This document shows positions 1 through 6,541 of a DNA stretch of 11,386 bases, one piece after another (within the stretch, counting starts at the first letter, position 1; each line of letters starts with the position of its first letter). The notes under the pieces were generated by a model. That model ran no database searches, had not been told where the DNA came from, and saw only the letters and a program-made list of their open reading frames with translations. The translations under genes were made by a program, and so were the position numbers. Source of the DNA: Yoonia sp. (lineage in GTDB: Bacteria > Pseudomonadota > Alphaproteobacteria > Rhodobacterales > Rhodobacteraceae); assembly GCA_028822885.1 (NCBI GenBank), contig JAPKCP010000084.1, forward strand, positions 1 through 11,386, given 5' to 3'.

Positions 1-138
1 GGTATCGCTGTGGTTGATGACGCTTCTTGGGCAGCGGTGTTTGCGATTTTACCGGAGCTTCGCGCCGATCTTTCGCGGTACGGGACCACTGCGCAGCGGT
101 GTTTACGTCAGCACGAAGCGCAGATGGTTCGGATGTGA
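1..138 (+). CDS. C-terminal fragment of an unidentified protein (5' end outside window)
   Basis: Frame 1 is open from the first base and closes at TGA 136-138, giving 45 residues that begin GIAVVDDASW and end QMVRM. The composition (Ala, Leu, Arg, with regular charged residues) looks like an ordinary helical C-terminus of a soluble protein. No family motif is visible and I do not recognise it. It points the same way as the importer operon, but 182 bases separate its stop from the next start, so it is probably a separate unit. It could also be a chance open frame, because only 45 codons are visible. Confidence 0.4.
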   Translation, partial: GIAVVDDASWAAVFAILPELRADLSRYGTTAQRCLRQHEAQMVRM

Positions 139-320
139 TTCAGGTTAATTAGCCTAAATGTGTCGGAAAATAAGGCAAATGGGTCGCCCAATGAGTATTC
201 CATCGGCACAACAGCCTTTCTGTCGGCTACTTTGGGAACAGTGGTTGCAAGATGGCGCATGTGTTCTAAGGTGAACCCTGCGGCATAAAAGATTCTGCCG
301 TACTTTGGGGGAGAGACTTT
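139..320 (+). promoter_or_regulatory. Leader region upstream of the ABC importer operon
   Basis: This 182-base stretch is the only place in the window before the importer operon where its promoter can lie. An AT-rich CATAAA at 284-289 could be a -10 element, but nothing resembling TTGACA stands 16-18 bases upstream (261-266 is GTGTTC). TTGCAA at 245-250 has no good partner either. A near-perfect 14-base palindrome, AGGTTAATTAGCCT (142-155), is a possible operator. No riboswitch-like fold or strong terminator for the upstream gene is visible. The role as promoter region is inferred from position. Confidence 0.35.
307..315 (+). promoter_or_regulatory. Ribosome binding site that fixes a TTG start for the ATPase
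   Basis: GGGGGAGAG is a strong Shine-Dalgarno match. It ends five to seven bases before TTG 321, which is ideal spacing. The first in-frame ATG (333) would be about 18 bases away, so the TTG is the better start. Confidence 0.7.
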
Positions 321-1421
321 TTGGCTGGAACTATGGGTGATGGTGCGTTCGTATCTTTTGAACGCGTTCAGAAAAGCTACGACGGGATAAATCTGGTCGT
401 AAAGGACCTTAACCTCTCAATGCCAAAAGGTGAGTTTCTCACGATGCTTGGGCCATCGGGGTCGGGCAAGACAACCTGCCTGATGATGCTCGCTGGTTTT
501 GAAACCGCAACGCACGGTGACATTCTGCTTGATGGGGTGTCGATCAACAATATTCCGCCGCACAAACGCGGCATCGGCATGGTATTTCAGAACTATGCTT
601 TGTTTCCCCATATGACGGTTGCTGAAAACCTGTCGTTCCCACTTGAAGTCCGCAAAATGGGCAAGAGTGACCGGGAAGCGAAAGTGAAACGCGCCTTGGA
701 CATGGTCCAAATGGAATCGTTTTCTGGTCGTCGACCTTCACAGCTTTCCGGTGGTCAACAACAGCGTATCGCGCTGGCCCGCGCGTTGGTGTTTGAACCG
801 GAATTGGTGCTGATGGATGAGCCATTGGGCGCACTGGACAAGCAGCTGCGTGAAACACTGCAGTTTGAGATCACAAACCTTGCTCATTCTCTTGGGATTA
901 CCACGGTCTACGTGACGCACGACCAAACAGAAGCGCTGACGATGTCAGACCGCGTTGCGGTGTTCGATGACGGGCGTATTCAGCAATTGGCGGCACCAGA
1001 TCAACTTTATGAAAAGCCTGAAAATAGTTTTGTTGCCCAGTTCATTGGCGAAAACAACACGCTAGAAGGCGTTGTTCAGGAGATTAAAGGTCAGACCTGT
1101 ATCGTTAAGCTTGATAGTGGTGACATCATTGATGCGATCCCGGTCAACGTGAGCAAGGTAGGCGAGCGCACGAAAGTGTCGATCCGCCCTGAGCGGGTTG
1201 AATTTAACCGCGAGCGCCTGCACGCTGATGCTCACACGTTGAAAGCCGAAGTGCTTGAGTTCATCTATATGGGTGACATCTTTAGGACACGGCTACGGGT
1301 CGCTGGCAGCGATGATTTTGTTGTCAAAACACGGAACGCACCTGATCAGGCGCGCTTGAAGCCGGGCGAACAGATCGAAATTGGTTGGATGGCAGAAGAT
1401 TGCCGCGCCTTGGATGCCTGA
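321..1421 (+). CDS. PotA-like ABC transporter ATP-binding protein
   Basis: This is the cytoplasmic ATPase that powers import through the two permeases encoded downstream. At 366 residues it has the usual PotA length and all ABC motifs: Walker A GPSGSGKT (44-51), Q-loop Gln90, signature LSGGQQQR (142-149), Walker B ELVLMDEP (161-168), D-loop ALD (171-173) and switch His200. The C-terminal part, about 240-366, including SIRPERVEF, is the TOBE-type regulatory domain typical of the PotA/MalK/CysA class. The TTG start at 321 is chosen because of the strong ribosome binding site at 307-315. It is the first gene of the operon, ahead of the binding protein. The PotA subfamily is clear, but the substrate cannot be read from the ATPase. 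Spermidine or putrescine is only the default annotation. Confidence 0.95.
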   Translation: MAGTMGDGAFVSFERVQKSYDGINLVVKDLNLSMPKGEFLTMLGPSGSGKTTCLMMLAGFETATHGDILLDGVSINNIPPHKRGIGMVFQNYALFPHMTVAENLSFPLEVRKMGKSDREAKVKRALDMVQMESFSGRRPSQLSGGQQQRIALARALVFEPELVLMDEPLGALDKQLRETLQFEITNLAHSLGITTVYVTHDQTEALTMSDRVAVFDDGRIQQLAAPDQLYEKPENSFVAQFIGENNTLEGVVQEIKGQTCIVKLDSGDIIDAIPVNVSKVGERTKVSIRPERVEFNRERLHADAHTLKAEVLEFIYMGDIFRTRLRVAGSDDFVVKTRNAPDQARLKPGEQIEIGWMAEDCRALDA

Positions 1422-1440
1422 TCTAAACTGTTAAACTAAC

Positions 1441-1481
1441 AAGGGTTTATGGCCGCCTGGACCGCAAACCTGTTTTATAAA
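1441..1481 (+). promoter_or_regulatory. Weak hairpin and possible -10 box before the binding-protein gene
   Basis: In the 87-base gap after the ATPase gene, GGTTT (1444-1448) can pair with AAACC (1466-1470). GG/CC pairing (1451-1452 with 1462-1463) lies inside it, and TGTTTT follows. This resembles a leaky attenuator. The same T-run leads into TATAAA (1476-1481), a good -10 hexamer that lacks a convincing -35 at 16-18 bases. Either element could give the binding protein its own expression level. Both are weak by eye. Confidence 0.25.
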
Positions 1482-1508
1482 TCCGGGCAACACTGACGGG
1501 AGAAAATA

Positions 1509-2615
1509 ATGAAGCTCACTACAAAACTTATGGCGACATCTGCGGTGGTGCTTGCACCTTTCGCAGCTGGCGCTGACGGTCACATGGCCGACGAAATGAC
1601 AATCGTTAGCTGGGGTGGCGCGTACTCTGCGTCACAACAGGCTGCGTATCACGACCCATATATGGAAATGACTGGTGTCACGATCATCAACGATGAATCC
1701 TCAGCAGAAGCTGTGGCTAAATTGCGTGCGATGAACGAAGCGGGCAACGTGACTTGGGACGTTGTTGACGTTGTTGCATCTGATGCAATTCGTCTTTGCG
1801 ACGAAGGTCTTGCACTTGAAATTGACGCCGATACTCAGCTTGCTGATGGCGATGATGGTTCCAAAGCATCCGATGACTTCGGCGACCTGCTTGTTTCCGA
1901 CTGCTTTATCCCGCAGATCGTATACTCTACGACTGTAGGTTACCGCACAGACCTTGTTGGCGACACGCCACCAACAGAGATTTGCGCGCTCTTCGACACT
2001 GACACATATCCAGGTATGCGTTCGCTTGAGAAGCGCCCAATCAACAACTTGGAATGGGCATTGCTTTGCGATGGCGTTGCAAAAGATGCGGTCTATGACG
2101 TTCTGGAAACAGAAGAAGGCCAAGCACAAGCCTTTGCAAAGCTCGACACAATCAAAGACAGTGTTGTTTGGTGGTCCGCTGGTGCAGACACGCCGCAGTT
2201 GCTTGCTGATGGCGAAGTCATCATGGGCTCCACTTACAACGGTCGTTTGTTTGCTTTGATCGAAGAAGAGAAGCAGCCAGTTGCAATGCTTTGGGACGCG
2301 CAAGTGTTCGACCTTGACGGTTGGATTATTCCAACAGGCCTGACACCAGAGCGTGAAGCACGTGCTTTGGATTACGTTAAGTTTGCGACCGACACACAGC
2401 GTCTTGCCGATCAGGCTCAATACATCTCGTATGGCCCGGCACGTTTGTCTTCTGCACCGCTGGTTGGAAAGCATGCAACGCTCGGTATCGATATGGCGCC
2501 GCACATGCCAACTGATCCTGCGAACGCAACAAACACGTTCCTCTATAACTACATTTGGTGGGCCGATTACCGTGATGACCTGGATGCGAAATTCCAGGCT
2601 TGGTTGTCACAGTAA
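1509..2615 (+). CDS. Periplasmic solute-binding protein of the PotD/PotF-like ABC importer
   Basis: This protein captures the substrate in the periplasm and delivers it to the two permeases. It has 368 residues, as is usual for the PotD/PotF (COG0687-type) family. The N-terminus is a Sec signal peptide (positive MKLTTK, hydrophobic 8-20, likely cleavage AGA|D after residue 22). Mature motifs typical of the family include IVSWGGAYSASQ (32-43), WDVVDV (83-88), a hinge-region WWSAGADT (221-228) and NYIWWADYR near the C-terminus (347-355). Four cysteines (97, 132, 159, 187) could form two disulfides in the periplasm. GGGAG at 1498-1502 is well placed for ATG 1509. The classical polyamine-pocket WSD segment reads WGG here, so the ligand may not be putrescine or spermidine. 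A strong terminator directly follows the stop codon. Confidence 0.93.
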   Translation: MKLTTKLMATSAVVLAPFAAGADGHMADEMTIVSWGGAYSASQQAAYHDPYMEMTGVTIINDESSAEAVAKLRAMNEAGNVTWDVVDVVASDAIRLCDEGLALEIDADTQLADGDDGSKASDDFGDLLVSDCFIPQIVYSTTVGYRTDLVGDTPPTEICALFDTDTYPGMRSLEKRPINNLEWALLCDGVAKDAVYDVLETEEGQAQAFAKLDTIKDSVVWWSAGADTPQLLADGEVIMGSTYNGRLFALIEEEKQPVAMLWDAQVFDLDGWIIPTGLTPEREARALDYVKFATDTQRLADQAQYISYGPARLSSAPLVGKHATLGIDMAPHMPTDPANATNTFLYNYIWWADYRDDLDAKFQAWLSQ

Positions 2616-2625
2616 GTGATCTTTT

Positions 2626-2653
2626 GGGGCGCGGCGTTTGTCGCGCCCCTTTT
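2626..2653 (+). terminator. Intrinsic terminator / attenuator inside the importer operon
   Basis: GGGGCGCG (2626-2633) pairs perfectly with CGCGCCCC (2642-2649). A further G-T and C-G pair close a GTTT tetraloop, and TTTT follows at 2650-2653. It starts 11 bases after the binding-protein stop and works only on the plus strand, because the reverse strand has A's after the stem. The next gene starts 20 bases later in the same direction. It therefore probably acts as a partial terminator that gives more binding protein than permease, a common arrangement in ABC import operons. Confidence 0.8.
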
Positions 2654-2658
2654 CGTAC

Positions 2659-2668
2659 GGAGTGGGGA
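2659..2668 (+). promoter_or_regulatory. Ribosome binding site deciding the DUF1330 start
   Basis: GGAGTGGGGA lies 5-11 bases before ATG 2674. The frame is open further upstream to TTG 2638, but that codon falls in the terminator hairpin and has no ribosome binding site. ATG 2674 is therefore the supported start. Confidence 0.75.
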
Positions 2669-2673
2669 ACGTA

Positions 2674-2964
2674 ATGCCTAAGGGTTATATCATCGGTCAT
2701 GTGACAGTGCATGATCCGGAGGCGTACAAAGAATATGTCGCACGTAACACGCCAGTCTTGGCATCCTTTGGTGGAAAGCCACTTATTCGAGGTGGTGAAG
2801 CTGTGACCCCTGAGGGTCCGCAATTTACCCGCCATGTTTGTTTCGAATATCCGGATTTTGAGACAGCAAAAGCTGCTTATTACTCCGAAGAATATCAAGA
2901 GATCATGAAAATCCGCGTCGCAAATGCTGATAGCATGATCGTCGTCGTAGAAGGGGCCGCATAA
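2674..2964 (+). CDS. DUF1330 family protein
   Basis: This is a small 96-residue cytoplasmic protein with no signal peptide or membrane segment. It shows the full DUF1330 pattern: MPKGYIIGHVTV start, DPEAYKEYV (14-22), GGKPLIRGGE (33-42), FEYPDFETAKAAYYSEEYQ (57-75) and a closing IVVVEG. Members of this family are small ferredoxin-like (dimeric alpha+beta barrel) proteins. As far as I know, no general biochemical role is established. The longer frame from TTG 2638 was rejected because those codons lie in the terminator stem-loop. Its stop is one base before the first permease, so it is translated with the permeases and lies behind the internal terminator. The position suggests a role connected with the imported substrate, for example early catabolism. 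That is inference only. Confidence 0.9.
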   Translation: MPKGYIIGHVTVHDPEAYKEYVARNTPVLASFGGKPLIRGGEAVTPEGPQFTRHVCFEYPDFETAKAAYYSEEYQEIMKIRVANADSMIVVVEGAA

Positions 2965-2965
2965 T

Positions 2966-4579
2966 ATGGCTGAACTAGTCCTCGCCGCTGATGGCCGTCC
3001 ACTTAAGACGTCCTTGAACCGGGCGTTACGACGCCAGAAAATTCGCGCACTGATGCTCATTGCACCGCTGCTGTTCTTTATCGTTGTGTCCTTTGTGATG
3101 CCGATTGCAGATATGCTATTCCGCTCCGTGGAGAACCAGATCGTTGGGGAAACACTGCCGCGCACGGTCGTAGAGCTTAGCGACTGGGATGCAAAGGGCG
3201 AAGATGCACCGGGTGCTGCTGTGTTTGAAGCATTGGCCCGTGATTTGGCAGTCGCCGTTGAACAAAAAAGACATACGCGGCTTGGAAGCCGTTTGAATTA
3301 TGAATTGACTGGGGTGTCATCCCTGTTCCGCAAGACGGGACGCAAGATAGATGATGTCGGTGAGGCAGTCCAAGATGCACTTGAGGCGTTTGCGCCAATT
3401 TGGAAAGAACGTGCAACATTTGGTGGGGTGCTTGGCACCGAAGACTGGACCCGCGCGATTACTGCGTGGGACGGGACGGGCAAAGCGCCCGTATTTGAAG
3501 CCCGCCCTGCAATGCAGGCGGCTTTGCCAGAAACAACAAGCCTTTATGCGTCATTTGCAGAAATTCTTGGAACTGAAGGGGACAACCCGCTCACTGAAAA
3601 GCAGTGGCCGATGGTGTCTCATGTTTTTGCACAAGAAATTCTCGCAGCAGGCACGCCTGATGGGCTAACAGATGCTGAACTTGCTATGTTCGCAGACGTC
3701 CAAGCTGTCATGGCAAATGTGACGCTGGACGATCCGCGCGCGATCTTTGTTGCTGTCGATGAAGATTGGGACACTATTCCTGTCTGGCGCACGATCCAAA
3801 CTTATAGCCCTGCCTACACTGACGGTTATTTCTTGAACTCGATTGATCGGTTGAAAGGTGCGGACGGCGCAGAGCTTCGTCCTGAGAACGAGCAGATTTA
3901 TATTACCTTGTTTATTCGCACGATGATTATGTCTTTGACGATTACAGTAAGCTGTATTCTGCTTGGCTACCCGATTGCTTGGCTTCTGGCGAACTTGCCT
4001 GCACGCAAAGCCAACCTGTTAATGATCCTTGTGTTACTTCCATTCTGGACCTCACTGCTTGTGCGGACCTCTGCTTGGAAAGTGCTGTTGCAACAACAAG
4101 GTGTGATCAATGACATTTTGGTTTGGATTGGAATCGTCGCAGATGGCGACAGATTACAGCTGATCAACAACCAAACGGGTACGATCATTGCCATGACGCA
4201 TATTCTGCTGCCATTCATGATTTTACCGCTTTATTCGGTGATGAAGACCATCCCACCAACCTATTTGCGGGCTGCGAAATCACTCGGAGCGACAAATTGG
4301 ACGGCCTTCTGGAGGGTTTATTTCCCGCAGTCAGTGCCTGGGATTGGAGCGGGGTCGATCCTCGCGTTCATCCTGTCGATTGGTTACTACATTACGCCAG
4401 AGATCGTGGGTGGTACCAAGGGTGTCTTTATCTCCAACCGGATTGCTTACCATATCTCAAGCTCTTTGAATTGGGGCTTGGCGGCTGCACTTGGTGCGAT
4501 ATTGTTAGTGATTGTGATGCTATTCTACTGGGCCTACGACCGGATCGTCGGTATCGATAATGTTAAGCTGGGGGGCTGA
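2966..4579 (+). CDS. PotB/PotH-like ABC transporter permease with a large periplasmic insertion
   Basis: This is one of two inner-membrane subunits forming the substrate channel. It has 537 residues, while PotB/PotH-type permeases are usually about 280-320. Predicted membrane segments are near 27-50, 313-338, 350-370, 404-424, 460-482 and 505-525. The EAA loop that contacts the ATPase is RAAKSLGATNWTAFWRVYF (435-453). The extra length is residues about 51-310, a hydrophilic, Ala/Asp/Glu-rich stretch between the first and second membrane segments, which should be periplasmic by the positive-inside rule. No known domain is evident in it. There is no frame break: the reading frame is continuous and the canonical core follows. 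The ATG is one base after the DUF1330 stop, with AAGGGG (2951-2956) as ribosome binding site. The next permease starts three bases downstream. Confidence 0.92.
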   Translation: MAELVLAADGRPLKTSLNRALRRQKIRALMLIAPLLFFIVVSFVMPIADMLFRSVENQIVGETLPRTVVELSDWDAKGEDAPGAAVFEALARDLAVAVEQKRHTRLGSRLNYELTGVSSLFRKTGRKIDDVGEAVQDALEAFAPIWKERATFGGVLGTEDWTRAITAWDGTGKAPVFEARPAMQAALPETTSLYASFAEILGTEGDNPLTEKQWPMVSHVFAQEILAAGTPDGLTDAELAMFADVQAVMANVTLDDPRAIFVAVDEDWDTIPVWRTIQTYSPAYTDGYFLNSIDRLKGADGAELRPENEQIYITLFIRTMIMSLTITVSCILLGYPIAWLLANLPARKANLLMILVLLPFWTSLLVRTSAWKVLLQQQGVINDILVWIGIVADGDRLQLINNQTGTIIAMTHILLPFMILPLYSVMKTIPPTYLRAAKSLGATNWTAFWRVYFPQSVPGIGAGSILAFILSIGYYITPEIVGGTKGVFISNRIAYHISSSLNWGLAAALGAILLVIVMLFYWAYDRIVGIDNVKLGG

Positions 4580-4582
4580 GAA

Positions 4583-5479
4583 ATGTCAGGAATTCCAACA
4601 TATGCGACCCCGGGCCAACGGGTTTGGTATTATTCTTTTCGGGTCATCTGCGGGATAATCTTTTTCTTCCTGATCGCCCCGATTATCGTGATTATCCCGT
4701 TGTCATTCAACGCACAGAACTTCTTTACGTTCACGCCTGAGATGCTCTCGTTAGATCCTGCAGGGTATTCGACAAAACACTATGAAGACTTCTTTTCGAG
4801 TTCGGATTGGCAGTTGGCCTTGCGGAATTCGCTGCGGATTGCCCCAGTTGCAACGATTTTGTCGGTATCATTAGGGACATTGGCTGCGATTGGCTTGTCT
4901 CAGTCGCATGTGCCTTTCCGGCGTGCGATCATGGCGATCCTTATTTCACCGATGATCGTTCCGTTGATCATCTCAGCGACGGGCATGTATTTCTTCTATT
5001 CCAACCCTTACATCCCAATTCCGTTCTACGGAAAGCTGGAGCTGCCGTTCACGCTGACTGGTACTTACATTGGTGTTGTGCTGGCTCATGCGGCCTTGGG
5101 TATTCCTTTTGTAATCATCACCGTTACAGCGACACTTGTTGGCTTTGACAAGTCTTTGACACGGGCTGCTGCGAACATGGGGGCGGGGCCAGTGACGACC
5201 TTCTTCCGGATACAGATGCCGCTCATCTTACCAGGCGTTGTGTCTGGCGGTTTGTTCGCTTTCATCACGTCGTTTGATGAGGTGGTTGTGGTGTTGTTTG
5301 TCGGCTCTGCTGGACAGAAAACACTGCCATGGCAGATGTTTACTGGCTTGCGTGAGCAGATCAGTCCAACGATTTTGGCTGTTGCAACAATTCTAATCGG
5401 GATTTCGATTATCCTGCTGTTTGTAGTGGAGTTGCTGCGCCGTCGGTCTGAGCGTCTGCGTGGTATGTCACCGACGTAA
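4583..5479 (+). CDS. PotC/PotI-like ABC transporter permease
   Basis: This is the second inner-membrane channel subunit, partner of the enlarged permease upstream. It is 298 residues, slightly above the usual PotC length, with six predicted membrane segments near 18-42, 83-105, 115-137, 160-185, 218-240 and 263-284. The EAA coupling motif is RAAANMGAGPVTTFFRIQMP (194-213), followed by LPGVVSGGLFAF and the family-typical ITSFDEVVV (228-236). The C-terminus is a short basic cytoplasmic tail. The ATG lies three bases after the preceding stop, with a G-run (4570-4575) as ribosome binding site, so it is translationally coupled. It is the last gene of the operon; an inverted repeat follows at 5493-5529. 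The substrate is not determined. Confidence 0.95.
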   Translation: MSGIPTYATPGQRVWYYSFRVICGIIFFFLIAPIIVIIPLSFNAQNFFTFTPEMLSLDPAGYSTKHYEDFFSSSDWQLALRNSLRIAPVATILSVSLGTLAAIGLSQSHVPFRRAIMAILISPMIVPLIISATGMYFFYSNPYIPIPFYGKLELPFTLTGTYIGVVLAHAALGIPFVIITVTATLVGFDKSLTRAAANMGAGPVTTFFRIQMPLILPGVVSGGLFAFITSFDEVVVVLFVGSAGQKTLPWQMFTGLREQISPTILAVATILIGISIILLFVVELLRRRSERLRGMSPT

Positions 5480-5492
5480 ACCTTTGCTTTGG

Positions 5493-5529
5493 AAGGCTTT
5501 GGGATGGATCAGTCCTTGCCCAAAGCCTT
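5493..5529. terminator. Inverted repeat between convergent operons, candidate bidirectional terminator
   Basis: AAGGCTTTGGG (5493-5503) is a perfect inverted repeat of CCCAAAGCCTT (5519-5529), with a 15-base loop that can itself pair GGA with TCC. It lies 14 bases after the plus-strand permease stop and about 12 bases beyond the minus-strand AEC transporter stop. Neither side has a long T-tract (only TTT at 5528-5530 on the plus strand), so efficiency is uncertain. The position between two convergent stops is the main argument. Confidence 0.6.
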
Positions 5530-5540
5530 TCAAGTAATCG

Positions 5541-6470
5541 TCACGGTAAAATTGCCAGCCAGACCCAGACTGTGAGTATGGAAAGTGCTGTGCCGACCAG
5601 CATGGAAGACGCTGCGACCCGCCGTGCCCTGCCATACATATTTGCGAAGACATATGTATTGATGCCGGGTGCCATCGCAGCAGTTATGATCGCGGACCGG
5701 AAAGCGTCAGTATCAAGTCCGTTGCGACGGCCAAGGCCCCAAACTATTGCTGGGTGCAGGACAAGTGACACGCTGACGACAAACAGGATCGTCTTCATGT
5801 CGCCTTCAGGTCTGTAGCGATACAGCACGCCACCCAACCCGAACAAAGCTGCTGGCAACGCCGTCCTTGCCATGAGATCAATAGCGTCTGTTATGATGCT
5901 TGGCATGATAATGCCGCTAAAGTTCACGATAAAGCCAAGCGAGATTCCAAGGATAAGTGCATTACTGAACATCGCTTTGAGGACTTTGCCGGGGAGAGCT
6001 GAAACAGAACCACCACGATTGCGCGCGATTTCCATCGCTGAGATGCCGATCAAGTAGCAAAATGGGGAGTGAACCGCGATTATGGTGTAGTTTGCCTCAA
6101 GCGCTGACACGCCATAAGCGCGTTCAGTGATTGGCAGACCCAAAAGTAATGAGTTTGAAAAGAGACCTATGAAGCCAATGGCAACACTGTCTTCCCAATC
6201 TCGCTTGAAGATCAGCTTTGCTCCGAGAAGAGCCACGCCAAAGCCGCAGCCTGCGCCGATGTAAAAGCTGCTGAGTAAGCGCAGATCGAAATTCTGGCCA
6301 AGATCAAGGGTCGAGATTGCCCGGAACAAGAGGCATGGAATGGCGAAGTTTTGGACAAACTTCATCAGCCCATCGACCCCATTTTCACTGAAATACTGCC
6401 GCCAGACGGCAACGTAACCAAAGGCGATGACCAGAAAGACTGGTAAAATCACGTTGAGAAGAGCGCCCAT
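5541..6470 (-). CDS. AEC family (auxin efflux carrier-like) transporter
   Basis: This is an integral inner-membrane protein of 309 residues with about ten predicted membrane segments in two groups of five, separated by a cytoplasmic stretch near 148-165. Family features are NFAIPCLLFRAI (41-52), where the Pro-containing helix is typical, NSLLLGLPI (106-114) and the mirrored second-half helix with MAPGINTYVFA (266-276). Bacterial AEC/PIN-fold members export or exchange small organic acids, for example malate or malonate. The substrate here cannot be told. ATG 6470 has only a weak ribosome binding site (AAAGA at 6482-6478). It lies 71 bases after the PhnP-like gene, a larger gap than elsewhere in this cluster, so it may be the operon's last gene or have its own promoter. 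Confidence 0.9.
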   Translation of the reverse strand: MGALLNVILPVFLVIAFGYVAVWRQYFSENGVDGLMKFVQNFAIPCLLFRAISTLDLGQNFDLRLLSSFYIGAGCGFGVALLGAKLIFKRDWEDSVAIGFIGLFSNSLLLGLPITERAYGVSALEANYTIIAVHSPFCYLIGISAMEIARNRGGSVSALPGKVLKAMFSNALILGISLGFIVNFSGIIMPSIITDAIDLMARTALPAALFGLGGVLYRYRPEGDMKTILFVVSVSLVLHPAIVWGLGRRNGLDTDAFRSAIITAAMAPGINTYVFANMYGRARRVAASSMLVGTALSILTVWVWLAILP

Positions 6471-6541
6471 GGCGATGTCTTTCGATCTGTCAGAGCCTCT
6501 GGCGTGGATATTTCAGGTCAGAAAAAGCTGGAAGGCTGCGG

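Noticed and set aside
191..274. 27-codon open frame (ATG 191 to TGA 274) in the leader of the importer operon, considered as a leader peptide
   Set aside because: There is no proper ribosome binding site, no run of regulatory codons and no terminator/antiterminator pair after it.
1701..2504. 267-codon open frame on the minus strand, antisense to the binding-protein gene
   Set aside because: It lies wholly inside a well-supported gene, its translation is Cys/Arg-rich with no family pattern, and it follows from the codon bias of the sense gene.
2638..2673. Upstream TTG extension of the DUF1330 gene
   Set aside because: The codons lie in the terminator stem-loop and ATG 2674 has a good ribosome binding site and the family-typical N-terminus.
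2377..3165. 262-codon minus-strand open frame across the binding-protein end, the terminator, DUF1330 and the permease start
   Set aside because: It runs antisense through three solid plus-strand genes and a terminator, and the product looks like no protein family.
2966..4579. Possibility that the long permease is a fusion or frameshift artefact of two genes
   Set aside because: One continuous frame, one membrane segment before the insert and exactly five after it give a normal six-segment permease. The insert has no start signals or domain of its own that I can recognise.
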